Assembly (NCBI GenBank): GCA_010093685.1
Contig: MU006255.1
Location: forward strand, 10,804-37,036
Length of the DNA stretch: 26,233 bases
Reading direction: 5' to 3'
Origin: Ophiobolus disseminans
Lineage: Eukaryota; Ascomycota; Dothideomycetes; Pleosporales; Phaeosphaeriaceae
A program made the translations under genes and the position numbers. How positions within the stretch are numbered: the stretch's first letter is position 1; each line of letters opens with the position of its first letter. The notes beneath the pieces are model-generated. The model worked only from the letters and a program-made list of their open reading frames with translations. It had not been told where the DNA came from and ran no database searches. This document shows positions 1 through 9,753 of this stretch, in pieces.

Positions 1-359
1 CGATGCACAGACAGACGCTGGCGCGTTACGAGAAGGTGCTCGGGCCTGAGCATCCATCCACGCTGATGAGCATAAACAACTTGGCGTTAGTGCTGGACAG
101 CCAGGGCAAGTACGAAGAGGCAGAGACGATGCACAGACAGACGCTAGCGCGGATGGAGAAGGTGCTCAGGCCTGAGCATCCAGCCACGCTAACGAGCGTA
201 TACTGTCTTGCCCACCTCCTTGCACATCAACATCGCTATGATGAAGCCCTTGCTCTGTATGAGAGGGCATGCGCTGGGTACCACGCTGTGCTTGGGAAGG
301 ATCATCCGACTACTCGTGCGTGTCGCCAGCATTACGCCAACACGCTTGCATCGCAGTAG
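1..359 (+). CDS. TPR (kinesin-light-chain type) repeat protein, 3' end, truncated C-terminus
   Basis: This is the end of a gene that begins outside the window; the frame is open at base 1. Two near-identical 42-residue tetratricopeptide units start at bases 3 and 129 (motif MHRQTLAR..EKVL..EHP), followed by a last degenerate unit ending GKDHPTTRACRQHYA. In fungi this TPR type commonly forms the sensor region of NLR-like proteins (NB-ARC or patatin-NB-ARC-TPR), but only the repeats are visible here, so the full architecture is unknown. Compared with the inverted copy at 25829-26233, this copy lacks about 15 bases and hits a TAG where the other copy continues for about 50 residues. The sequence matching that missing tail is found further down (about 535-642), split off by an inserted segment. 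This copy is therefore probably a truncated or decaying paralogue. The 126-bp DNA periodicity is strongly conserved. Confidence 0.75.
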   Translation, partial: MHRQTLARYEKVLGPEHPSTLMSINNLALVLDSQGKYEEAETMHRQTLARMEKVLRPEHPATLTSVYCLAHLLAHQHRYDEALALYERACAGYHAVLGKDHPTTRACRQHYANTLASQ

Positions 360-1279
360 CAGGGTCAGCTTGCTATTTCTCCTACTATTGGACAGCGCCG
401 ATAGTCCACTGATACCTTTCACGTGATCGCGCGTAGCTAGTGCCTTGGCAGCCTCTGAGAGCCTCGTACAGGCTCTCACGCGCCTTCCAATACATACATC
501 ATCATGCCAAAACTTGTGCCTTCCATCACCTACGATAGCAGCTGATAGCGTAAATGCACGCACAGGCAAAGGGAAAGGGTCGAAGCTGCTGCGTAGACTA
601 GCAAAGATGGGCATTAGAAGCTCAAAGCTATCTGCGAGATGAGGACGAAAGGTTCTGTGTATTTGTACTAATTAATTTAAGCTACGTTAGCTCTTGCGTC
701 TCTGCAAAGCTGTATATAAGCCTCTTTCTCTACTAGTATATGCTCTGATACTAGGCGTACGTAGAGAGTAGTGCGGCGTTGTGCGTGTATTCAAGCTTGA
801 GCGAGTCATGCTTAGACCTAGCCGCAAGCCGGGCAGCTCTACCTAAGCCACGCTAGTAATACAGAGACCGCACATGCCCGCTTACATAAATGCCGCTAAG
901 CTGCTTGCGGCTTTTCCGTACGCCTTGCCGTTAGCGGCCTCAAGAGCGCCACAACCTAAGACGCCGTAGCAACTCGCTCGGGATACACTCTCTATACGTC
1001 TTTGCATAGCCTAACAGACTCTTGGACATGTGCACTAGATCTCTGGCGCATCCGAGGCTGACCGAGGCGGGCCTGACGCGCATGCCGGCGGCGAATTGTG
1101 GTATTGCTCGCCACGTAGGAATCTGTTGGCGACGAGATGAAGTATAGGGAAAGCCTGAGGGTCGAAGTCTCTATCCCGAGATTATCTACGCCTCTTGACT
1201 GTGGTGGACTTTGTTGTGGTGGGGAGCATGACCGGCGTGCCGCCACGCAGGGTTTTCCGCCACACATGGAGGGATAGTA
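104..1279 (+). repeat. Left copy of the long inverted repeat (TPR 3' end plus downstream flank)
   Basis: This segment matches the reverse complement of 25160-26233 over its whole length. It covers the end of the TPR gene, the basic C-terminal tail relic near 555-642, and about 640 bp of flank. Landmarks shared with the right copy are GGACGAAAGGTTCTGTGT (near 641), CAAGCTTGAGCGAGTCATGC (near 793) and GTGTGGCGGAAAACCCTGCG read on the minus strand (near 1264). Similarity stops at 1279, just after GGAGGGATAGTA. Many differences between the copies are C/T transitions before A, as expected from RIP on duplicated DNA. No independent gene is convincing in 643-1279; the minus-strand open frame at 992-1267 is conserved in the right copy only as ordinary repeat sequence. 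Confidence 0.85.
385..534. mobile_element. About 150-bp insertion in the left TPR copy, flanked by CCTAC direct repeats
   Basis: In the right copy (read on the minus strand) TCTCCTAC is followed directly by the sequence that encodes the basic tail (GATGGCAG...). In the left copy TCTCCTAC ends at 384, and about 150 bp of unrelated sequence follow before a second CACCTAC (528-534) and GATAGCAG. The flanks read CTCCTAC and CACCTAC, so a 5-base direct repeat (CCTAC) surrounds the extra DNA, as a target-site duplication would. I see no clear terminal inverted repeats and no open frame that makes sense. It could be a small non-autonomous element or filler DNA. Confidence 0.5.
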
Positions 1280-1339
1280 ATTAGTCTACATATACAACAG
1301 CAAATCCTCGCCTAGCTTTGTCAAGATTGGCTGAACGTC

Positions 1340-1865
1340 TAAATCCGTTGACGTTCGTCTAGCAGAATGGTCGGAATGTAGATATGCCCTAATCGAATTG
1401 TTTAGAGTAACTGCAGTTCCGTATGCGCAGCGTGTTGAGACGCTTACGCATCATGAGCTGATCAAAGAGTGGAGGCGAGAGCAGCTATGCAAAGGTTGTT
1501 GGATGAAGAAAGAGAAACAAATTCGTTATTAGGAATGGTTTGAAGTAATGAAGTCTGAGTGAAAAAACATTGTAGATGTCATGAAAGTGAATCGCGAGGC
1601 CATTACTTCGAAAGGACTGTTAGAGCACTACGAGGCGACCGTTGTAGAAGATACAGCACTTGCTAAGAAGGCAACAATCGCAAAAGAGGAAGCAATTGCA
1701 AAAGAGGAAGCAATCGCAAAAGAGGAAGCAGTGGCAAAGGAAGCAGTGGCAAAGGAAGCAGGGCAAGTTATGTCCAAGTTTCCGTTGATCCGTGTCGGCG
1801 GAGCCCTAAGCGCGGACGTTGATGCGGGACTAGGAGACATTGTAGTCAGCCAGATGATCAGATGA
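1340..1865 (+). pseudogene. Broken unknown gene with AKEE(A/V) repeats
   Basis: One reading frame, in register with the open frame 1581-1865, can be followed upstream to about 1343 and is broken by only two internal stops (near 1531 and 1561), so roughly 175 residues of a former protein remain. The readable part has charged stretches (KEWRREQ, EWFEVMKSE), then a run of five to six short units of the type IAKEEA / VAKEA at about 1675-1760, encoded by 12-18 bp DNA repeats, and a tail FPLIRVGGALSADVD. The repeat block would form a charged helix or coiled coil. I do not recognise the family. The stops are of a type that RIP produces, and the gene lies between the left inverted repeat and strongly mutated transposon DNA. 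Confidence 0.45.
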
Positions 1866-2188
1866 CAGCAATTAGTTGATTTTGTAACGTGGGCTGTGGC
1901 GATCCACTACGCAAAACAGTGGTAGAGAGGTGGAAGGTGAAGAATAAGAATTTTCAGGGCATTCAAGTTTGCTTTTGGCTGCAGCTGCTGCGGGTGATGT
2001 GTTGCTTAGACTGTCTAACGGCCTGCCGCGGCGGAACTACGTAAATAGCAGCGTAGCGACGATTTGGAGGAAGAGCCTATAACAAGGCTTGTTGCCACTG
2101 CACTGCAGAAGTTGGTAGTCGGCTGTACCTACGGGCGAAGTTCGGCATAGCTCGGGGATCCTTAGCGTCCAGCGTCCTAACGTTACAT

Positions 2189-2701
2189 TTAATCCTGAGA
2201 CTTGTTGTCGTTGGGGTGATCGTCCGCATCTCTATCTTCCTCCTAGCATTTTTCCCACTCCTCTAGTCTTACTAGGGGGCCCAGGCCGACTAGGTTGGCA
2301 TTGTGAAACTCACGGAGCTTGCGCCGGCTATTCTTAAAGCCAGATGCGTAGTACCACTTTTGATCGGTCTTGTATCCAAGCTATTAAACACGGTACTGTA
2401 GTTCATTGCAATAGCAACGGACTTTGAGGATTATCTCTACCTTATATTTATCGTTTTCATTTGCACCGCCGCGATTAGGCTTCCGCGCTTGCCTGCGTGA
2501 GCGATAGCCTAACTTCGATCGCTTGTCGCTTCTACAACGGCGGCCGCTACTGTCCTCGCAGTCCTGCGTTGCTAGCAGAGAGCGCTTCCGCTTGCGCGTT
2601 CGCCTTGTGCTATTAGTGCTATCGTTGTTATCTTCGTTGTCGCTGTCAGATCTATTGCTACCGCCGCAGCTACTTGTCGTTACAAGCGGCGTGTATTTGT
2701 C
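2189..2701 (-). pseudogene. Chromodomain-like relic, probably transposon-derived
   Basis: Reading 2701 down to 2189 gives a 170-codon frame with three internal stops. The first about 85 codons are Ser/Asp then Arg/Lys rich. Codons 86 to about 165 resemble a chromodomain of fungal type: YKVEIIL, LQYRV, then two adjacent stops, LGYKTDQKWYYASGFKN, KLREFHNAN and LEEWEKC followed by another stop. The stops (TAA, TAG, TAG) sit where RIP would be expected to act. The same frame can be followed upstream to about 3130 with further stops. Such chromodomains occur at the C-terminus of Ty3/gypsy chromointegrases and in stand-alone fungal chromodomain proteins; a transposon origin is my inference from the decay and context. 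No function should remain. Confidence 0.6.
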
Positions 2702-4852
2702 TTGTAAGTGTTAGAGGAAGAAACACACTTGCAACAGACTTTACTTACTTTTCACCTCTACTTTCTTGTGCACTAGCTCTTGTGACTAATCTGTTGTAAC
2801 TTCTAGCAGAGTATCACCTCTAGAACCTTGCATTAACTCCCTAATCTTTATAGCTAACGATCTAGTTAGCGGTATTAATAGCATTGGTTCGCAACGCGGA
2901 AGCTCACTAGCTTAAGATTTAGGTCCGTTAACTAGTTCTGAGCTAATAGCATTATCTAATTCGGATTCACTGTCCTTAATTACAATTACACGCTCTACGC
3001 AATGTTAGAATAGCTACGGAACATTCTAATAGGGCTTAGGGCTTACCTTAACTGCTATCCTTAAAAGCGGGTAGATAGCTGCCCCTATGTAGGACTTCAT
3101 GATACGAAGTTGAGACGAAACGCTCGACTTCCGTGCCTTGTTTGTTAGGGGGAGAAAAACCGCCTGTGCAGCTAATATCGCTACACTCACTACTAAAATC
3201 TTCTAGTTTACAGATGTTATTGCCTGCTGCGTTTAGTTAGTTATTAAAGAACAGAATAAACATGAATCTTCGTTCGCTTTAGAAATGCTTACTTAATATC
3301 AAATCAACATCTCTAGCTTAGTGCGACGCAGGAGTAAGGCTAATACTTAGACTGTCGTCAAGAGCAGGGAGTTCGTAGCTATTAAACGCCGTTTTTGAGG
3401 TATTACGTCGCGAGGTCTACTTTAGCTTTAGCTTTGGCTTCGGAGGTCTAGTGTAAGGAATAATTTAAAGCTGCATTAGAAAAGAGATCAAAGACATCGT
3501 AGCCGCTGTCGGTGGTTCTAGGAGGTCTAGTGGTGCGAGGAACCTAGAGGCGCTGTAGTTTACGTAGGCGAAGGTTGCACGCTTCAATCCAAACCCTATT
3601 AGAAGGCTAGCTTAAATCTGTTAGGCGCTCTAGCAGGCAGCAGTTAGCACGAAACAGCGTCTAAAACGCAGACTCTAGGGGTGTACAGTATTGAGTCGAA
3701 TTAGCAGTTGCGCAGCTGCGTCCTATTAGTGGCTATGCGGCTCTCGCATAAAGCCCCCTTTCTTTAGACAAGAATGTGCATAGCTAGCTTGCTAATACTC
3801 GTTATAGAGTAGGGAACTACAACACTATCTTCCTACAGGCTGGGTTGCGCAGCCGCTATATACCTCCCCTCTTTTCGTTAGAGGCACTCTTAACAACACG
3901 AGCTTAGAGATGCCTATTCTAGTTAATTCGTGTCTATAAGTAGAGCAAATAGATCCTAACACAGATAATTAACTCTTCGGCGTCCCTGAAACCTAAACTT
4001 AGGCTTAAACTGTCGTCTAGGCTTCGGGCTCCGCTCTAGTCCTTAGCTCTATTAGTAACACTAGAATGCATTATTAGCATTATGTAGACTGTTATGCAAA
4101 CTTAAGCTCCACTAATCTAGTTAATAGTGCAGTATAGGCGAGTACATGCTGCGACCGCTGCCTGCCTAGCTAAACAGTAGATAGTGGCCTAGCTGCGCCT
4201 CTAGGCGTGATTCTAGTGACATCTAGCTTTTACTAACATCTGCACAGCTAGAGGCCTATAGCTCCCTTAGGGGTGCGTAATGTCACTACCTTGCTTAGCG
4301 TCTAGATTAAATAGTACAGACATAACCCCTCCTCCTAAGTTATAATTAGGGCGTCTAAGGCTATGCCGTTGCTGTCTAGGCGGTTGATAATGTAGCAGGT
4401 CGAAGAGCTACTAGGGGCCTAGGCTCGAAAAAGAGGAAGAGCTAAGAAGAAAGAGTTAGTGGTCATCTATAAGAGATTTCGAGACAGAGAGTCGTAGATA
4501 TTTACTGCGTAGCTGCAGTGAAGGCGGCGGAAACAAAGCAGCTAAAGTCCTAGGAAATAGTACATTACTACGCTAATTCTTAACGAGAAGATTTATAGAC
4601 GCAGGCTGCTAACATTTACGGCGCAGCGCTCTTACTATTAGCGGACTAAGAGTAGTAGACGCAGGACTAGGCAGTGCAGCGGCTGCATAACTGCTAGGGG
4701 GCAAGAAAATGCCTTATAGTAGATTGGGGCAGACTAATAAGGTAAACAGAAGGTGTTTAGGGAAAGAAGACTATAGAAGAGGAGAATAGACTAGCGAGGG
4801 CAGCGTGGTTATATGTAATAAGGTTAGTGCACGGGCTAGATAAAGCGGCAAG

Positions 4853-5018
4853 AGGCTAAGCGAGCGTTAGTTTTCTGCTTTAGGAGCGGCTATTTCCTAA
4901 TGCAGTTCCACTTACACACATATAACTATTTAAATGTATGTGGAAGTGGGAATGCAGCTGTTTTAGGAAGCCTTTGGCCGCCGCTTTTCGATGCGTTTCC
5001 ACCTCGCTTAGCCTCGAA
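4853..5018. repeat. Imperfect palindrome / foldback element
   Basis: The outer ends read GAGGCTAAGCGAG (from 4854) and, on the opposite strand, the same 13 bases (ending near 5018). Moving inwards both arms contain GCGGC, TTCCTAA, a GCA...TTCC segment and CCACTT.CACA, meeting at an AT-rich centre with TTTAAA near 4929. The arms are about 75 bp each with many mismatches. It could be a MITE or foldback transposon, or the joined ends of a deleted DNA transposon. It lies 230 bp upstream of the recombinase start. Confidence 0.5.
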
Positions 5019-5249
5019 GACGTTGCCGCTTTAACAAAAACCCATGTTCGCTTATTACGCTAAGTGGAGCCTTACCACGCTGCATTGTCATCCTGCCCCG
5101 CCAGAGGAAGAAAGGAGGGCTGCAACTCCATCCGCACTGCGCCTACGGCTCGCCCATGGGCTGGTGCCTACTTAAAGTGATGGCATACTCACTCTCCCTT
5201 CTGCCATCGCCTCTCTTCACCTTCCTCTACTCGCTTACCTCCTATCGCA

Positions 5250-7846
5250 ATGCCGTCCTCCACGAAGCGAACTACTCGAAGACTACTAGCCACAACCACA
5301 GCTGTTAAGAACGCCGCCCTAGTGCGAACTCGCTACTCATTGCGTCGATCCAACCCATCTTCAGCTGCCGTCTCGTGCTGGGAAGGGCAGTCGGACATCA
5401 ACTCGTTCTCTGACACGTACTCGGACCCCGATACTGAGGCGGATACGGATATTGAGCCAGATACGAGCGAAGATGCTGGCCTGATCTTGGAACAGGAGCC
5501 AGACGCAGATCTGGACTCTGAAGCTGAAGAAATACTGAAGGACATTGCTCAGTTGAGGGCGGAGGGGCCGGCAAAGCCAAACCATACCTCACACACGGTG
5601 AAACTATGGAAGAGGGAAGGCGAATTCTGGGAGCGGTAAGATCTATCTTATCTGCATACACCTTATCTTTGCAGACTCTTGACTAACGCACACAAGGTAC
5701 TGTTTCAAGATAATAAAAAAGACCAAAAGGTCCCCAGAAGAACAACTACGCGCATGCGACTCAGAGACATTCAAAGCGTACCTCCGCTGGCGGAAGAAGC
5801 ATTCCAGGGTCAAGAAGGAGAGCTCAATGCGGAGCTATTGGAAAAGAATTAGCATGTGCTATATGGATCTCACACGCCACACAATGGACGCTGATGTCCT
5901 CACCGACGTTTGTAATGTATGTTCTGGTGGACATGTTTCTCCCTTGCATAGCGATGCGCTAACATCGTGGTAGTGGATTCCAACCCTAACGCTTGATAAG
6001 TCTGAGAAGGAAAAGCATGCCATGTACGTCCAGGACCTCTACGCCATCCTTCACGCACTCTGGGTCGACGACACCAAACCCCTCCATGGTTATATCCGAG
6101 TTCAAATTTCGCTTCTTCTCCTCCTTAGCGCTGCTACAGCCACGAGACCAGGAGCCATTGTCGAAAGCGCAAGCGCTAAGGGCAGCAACAAGTCACTCTC
6201 GTTCAGGAATATCGAACTTCTGAAGGTTCGCAGCACTGTAGATCCCAGCCAGAGTACTATTGTGGCGAATATCAATCTCGAGAACATCAAGAATAAGGAA
6301 AAGGACGGGAAGCCGTAAGTTAAATAGAAGATGTAGGAGTTAAAAGAAGTCTTACTAATTACCGTGTTGCAGGAAGAAGTTCACTTTCCGTCTAGAAAAG
6401 ACCCTCGCCTTCTGCATAGTTTCGTATATCCTGAGCATTGGCGTCAGTCAAGGAGCATTGAGGGACGACTTTACTAGTGTTCAGGATATATTCGACCTCA
6501 ATATTCCTGGGGGTCGTGACGTACTCCGCATCAAATGGAAAAAGGAGTTGCAAAACCAACCTTTTCTATGCGATGTTAGGAACACCAGCGAAGGTGTTCG
6601 TATACTAACAGAGCAGGCGTTTCCCTATGCGAAATACCGGGATATATTTGTACGCTTAGGGCGTGTCGCGGGCTTTGAGAAATCATTGGAGCTATACCAG
6701 CTCCGTCGGGCTTCTGGAAGGAATATCAACAGTAAGCCTGCCTTAGACTGCGTGTTGCTCTTGTTTCGCCCAAGCTTATAGAATTCACTAGGCGCTCTTG
6801 ACCCAGTAGAACGGAACCAGACTATGGGTCATCTCGGGAGCACATACGAAAAGTACTACACGCCCACGCATATTGCCCGCGACTTTCAGTCTATCTACTT
6901 TGGAAGCCCTTCAGAAGACCTTCTTATCCAATCGGTTGCACGCATGGGCTTATCACGGGATCGACGCGCACCCACGGAGCTAGATGACGCGCAACAGGAG
7001 GCCTTACGGAATGATCCTGCACTCGCGGCCCTTCGACAGGAGCGAGAACTGTACAAAGGACAGCTTCATGACCAAGGTTTCCATCCACTCTCAAAGGGCC
7101 AGGGGACGGATCTTTACCAGAAATACGAGGACTTGAAGCGAAAGATTGGCAGTACATACCAGAGATTGTACAAAGAACGATTAGAATCGGCCATCCGCGA
7201 GTTCCATGAATCGATCGACACAATCGAGATAGCTAGCCAACTTAGTGGGATGGCCGCAGCTGAAGTCCTGACGCTACCAGCCGTTGAGTTTGAACTTCGG
7301 GAGCGAGCCACCATCGCCGGTATGCTCTTCAAGCCAATTCAGGACGACAAAGCCCGGGTAAAATTTGTGCAAACCTTGGCTAGATTGTGCCACAAACAAG
7401 AGACACGGCAACCAAAAGCATTTAAGCGAAAAGGTGTGGGCTTGGTAACCCGCGAAGCCAATGGCTCATATTTGTCAAACAAACGAAAGAAGGGCACTGA
7501 TGGTGTTAAGAAAAGCCCGCTGAATCATGATTGCGAGATCGTGAACGAAGAGCTTAACGTACCACGACGCGAAAACGACTTGGAGGTACGGTCTCGGCAG
7601 CTGTTCCCAACCGTGGCCCCTCACCCGATATGCCTTATCTGTATAGGGAATGAAGAGTTCTCGTTCGAGCGGAGGATGCGCTGTATTCCACGAAAGGACG
7701 TCCTAAAGAAGCATGTGGAGACGCATTTCCGACTCGCTGCACTTCAATCAGAGTTCCAATGCCGCCACCCTAGTTGTTCCGACATGTTGGTGGGTATGAT
7801 GCACTTCAAGAGACACGCCTTGGACATTCATGGAGTGCGTCACTGA
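5250..7846 (+). CDS. DUF3435 tyrosine recombinase, Starship-captain-like, with C-terminal zinc fingers
   Basis: Five exons join in frame: 5250-5635, 5697-5916, 5974-6314, 6373-6731, 6792-7846 (786 residues). All introns are GT..AG, and the first two have CTAAC branch sites. Residues 1-110 are basic, then Ser/Asp/Glu-rich. A SAM-like DNA-binding part (FKAYLRWRKKHS) follows near residue 155. The DUF3435 catalytic region spans about 203-500: R260 in ATRPGA, Y424 and R427 in YQLRR, then ERNQTMGH and a terminal Tyr pair (Y457/Y458) in STYEKYY, giving the R-Y-R-Y tetrad reported for this family. The C-terminus has two C2H2-like fingers: C716, C719, H743, H747, and CX4C-X12-HX4H at C759, C764, H777, H782. 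DUF3435 proteins of this type mobilise Starship elements by site-specific recombination; many stand-alone relatives with zinc fingers are also known. The frame is intact although the DNA just upstream is RIP-mutated. The last intron could end at 6780, but only an end at 6791 keeps the frame. Confidence 0.85.
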
Positions 7847-8300
7847 TACGCCCGCGTTTGCCTCCGCCGGTGCAACGAAGACGATTATCACCATCCAGAC
7901 ACGACAAGCAGCTGTCAGCAAGGTGACGGGCTAGTGACAAGACATACCACATCCCAGAGACTTCGCCTCGAATTTCATAACACCAGCCGTCCCTCTCTGG
8001 CCTCTGCTGCAAAAGGTACCCGTCCAGTACCCATCTTGCTGCAGGCACTAGCCTTGCGCCAGCTCTTCCAGCCGCATGATGCACAAGACTAGACAAACAC
8101 GTAATAATTCCATCTCGTATCTCTTCCCATCACCTACCTACCCGTGAGTTTCTGCCATCTTGCTGATTGCTGCTTCACCGTCTACCTCCCTTCTCTGCTT
8201 CACATGCAGCTGCCTGCCCGCATGCGGAGCCCGCTCGGCCGGCTCCTGGTTGCCGCTTGCGGTCTAGAAGCGCAAACCGCCTCGTTACAGCACTCTTACA
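7847..8300. other. Gene-free stretch behind the recombinase
   Basis: I find no supported gene. A minus-strand open frame overlapping the end of the recombinase (7806-8096) starts only at TTG and resembles nothing. The part from 8100 is pyrimidine-rich (CATCTCGTATCTCTTCCC, CACCTACCTACC), as in fungal leaders, without a matching downstream frame. Confidence 0.4.
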
Positions 8301-8321
8301 TGCCGCGCGCCCTTCACAGCT

Positions 8322-8606
8322 TCACCGCTCGTCGCTCACTGGCCTAAACAGGACAGTAGCCCTTCCAACGCCCGTGTTTGCACCCGCTCGCTCACCGCGC
8401 GGCCACTCGCGGAGCGCCTTCTGCTCCCTCGCCTGTGTGCAAGCGGGGTGTGCGGTACAAGAGAGCCTCCTGCCCTCCACTCTCACTCGTCGTCGCTTCC
8501 GATCGTTTCGCTCGAGGATATGCTTGCGCTTCTTCTCCTGCCTGTTGGATGAGGGCGGGGAGTACTCGGCGGCGGGCTCGTTCACGGGCGAGGAGGGAGC
8601 CTGCAT
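8322..8606 (-). CDS. Possible short basic protein (94 residues), uncertain
   Basis: An ATG at 8606 opens a 94-residue minus-strand frame that begins MQAPSSPVNEPAAEYSPPSS and continues with a strongly basic stretch (EKKRKH, RKRRRVR). A possible 5' splice site (GTGAGA) follows the RKRR stretch, so the true gene may be spliced differently, and a possible acceptor (GCGCACAG) lies about 50 bp upstream of the ATG. The layout resembles that of the minus-strand gene at 20772-22012: both start MQ-x-P, turn basic, and have the same 60-bp repeat upstream of the start in the same relative orientation. The window is GC-rich, so a chance open frame is quite possible. Confidence 0.25.
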   Translation of the reverse strand: MQAPSSPVNEPAAEYSPPSSNRQEKKRKHILERNDRKRRRVRVEGRRLSCTAHPACTQAREQKALREWPRGERAGANTGVGRATVLFRPVSDER

Positions 8607-8740
8607 GCTGGCGTTGTAGATGAGCCAAAGACGACGGTCGTGGATCTGTGCGCAGTATGTCAGCCGATGCGAGCAGTAGCCTGCGGCGTTTCGTGTGCCT
8701 GAGCGTGTGCTCGTTGCCACGTCTGCTCGCGATCGCCGGC

Positions 8741-8802
8741 CCGCCGCATCGCTCAAATATGCCAGGCCTTTCGACGCGGGGCAAGGAGCTCAAGATGCGG
8801 CG
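8741..8802 (-). repeat. 60-bp dispersed repeat, copy 1
   Basis: Plus-strand core reads GCTCAAATATGCCAGGCC followed by a GGGGCAAGGAGCTCAAG block and GCGGCG. It matches copies at 8901-8960, 9000-9060 and 22189-22237. Confidence 0.8.
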
Positions 8803-8900
8803 AAGACCGGTTCTCGTCGAAGCGACGGAGGCGGTGATGCGTCCGGCATCTGTGATTGTGGGACCGGCGCGCAGTGGAGTGAGGCGTTGCGACTCGACCC

Positions 8901-8960
8901 GCCGCGCCGTTCAAATCTGCCAGGCCTTGCGGCGCGGGGCAAGGAGCTCAAGGCGCGGTG
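8901..8960 (-). repeat. 60-bp dispersed repeat, copy 2
   Basis: Plus-strand core TTCAAATCTGCCAGGCCTTG, then GGCGCGGGGCAAGGAGCTCA and AGGCGCGGTG. Only a few bases differ from copy 3. Confidence 0.8.
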
Positions 8961-8999
8961 AGGGTCGAGTGGTGACGGCGCCAGTGCTGAGTTGCGGCC

Positions 9000-9060
9000 G
9001 CCGCGTCGCTCAAATCTGCCAGGCCTTTTGGGCGCGGGGCAAGGAGCTCAAGACGCGGTG
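9000..9060 (-). repeat. 60-bp dispersed repeat, copy 3
   Basis: Plus-strand core GCTCAAATCTGCCAGGCCTT, then GGGCGCGGGGCAAGGAGCTC and AAGACGCGGTG. It lies about 100 bp after copy 2. The flanks of the copies differ, so the unit itself seems to be what is repeated. Confidence 0.8.
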
Positions 9061-9753
9061 GTGGCGCGCAAACAACGGCAATCGCGAGCGGCGCAAGGGG
9101 TGATTCGACGAGGTGCAAGCACCGGTAGGAGCGTGCGATGCGCGGGGGTGACTCACGAGATTGTGCGCATGGTAGAGGAGTGAGGCTGCAGCGGGTCGGC
9201 GTCTTGACAGGTCGCTGCGGCAGGTGCGCGAGCGCGCGGGGCGACGTCGAGATTGTCGTGGTGGTGGTGGTGGAGGTGGAGGAGGCGAGATGGGAGAGGT
9301 TGTTGAAGGTGAGTTTGGGTTGGGGAGTTGGGGCGTCGGAGCGAACTTCCGCCAATCACACGGCGACGGGCCGGAGTTTCGCCGATGGGTGGGACACGCG
9401 CAGCTGTATCGTCAATTGTCGGCAAGGGGGCCAGGGAAGAGGGCATACTTGCGAGAGCTGGGGAAACGTGGGCGGTGTGGGGCTAGACGCGTAGGCGGAT
9501 GCAAGTGGAATTGGCGCGGACTACTAGTAGAATTGGAAGTCAATGCGCTAATTAGGTCATTCCTGGATATCTCTGTGCATCCATTTTGGTCCACGACCCT
9601 GTTTTCAGTCGCAATGACTTCTACCGGTATCGATAAGAAGCGGCGCAGCATGTGTCCTGCCCTACATCATCATCGCCCACCATCGACACATTAACCTTCT
9701 TATCCAACTTCTAAAAAGCCACGAGCATCCTCAAACTCTACCCTGACTTCAGC
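9061..9753. other. GC-rich intergenic region upstream of the sirtuin
   Basis: The stretch holds a GGT/GGA-rich run (about 9258-9285) that creates long chance frames on both strands encoding poly-Gly or poly-His/Thr. I see no protein family in any frame. The last 150 bp before 9754 turn less GC-rich and contain TCATCATCGCCCACCATC, probably the sirtuin leader. Confidence 0.4.

Larger units (their letters stand above)
1866..5249. other. RIP-like degraded transposon region
   Basis: Over more than 3 kb no frame of useful length is open on either strand. TAG, TAA, CTA and TTA triplets are extremely dense although the base composition is not very AT-rich. That is the picture left when CpA is converted to TpA on both strands (RIP), turning Gln and Trp codons into stops. 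The chromodomain relic at 2189-2701 shows that coding DNA once stood here. A second readable, stop-ridden stretch rich in Arg/Lys (about 4390-4700, plus strand, fragments such as ARKRGRAKKKE) resembles the basic tail of a transposase, but I cannot name the family. I saw no LTR pair by eye. The last 200 bp (5050-5249) include a pyrimidine-rich stretch directly before the recombinase start and are probably its promoter and leader. Confidence 0.7.

Noticed and set aside
992..1267. 91-codon minus frame also present as a 64-codon frame in the right repeat copy
   Set aside because: The two frames differ by an early stop and by substitutions typical of non-coding repeat DNA.
2523..2714. 63-codon plus frame rich in Leu and Arg
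   Set aside because: It is antisense to the chromodomain relic.
7806..8096. 96-codon minus frame overlapping the recombinase end
   Set aside because: Starts only at TTG, overlaps real coding sequence and has no family resemblance.
8392..9694. Long overlapping frames on both strands
   Set aside because: High GC lowers stop frequency; the frames encode low-complexity Gly, His, Thr or Arg runs, and GGT repeats explain several of them.
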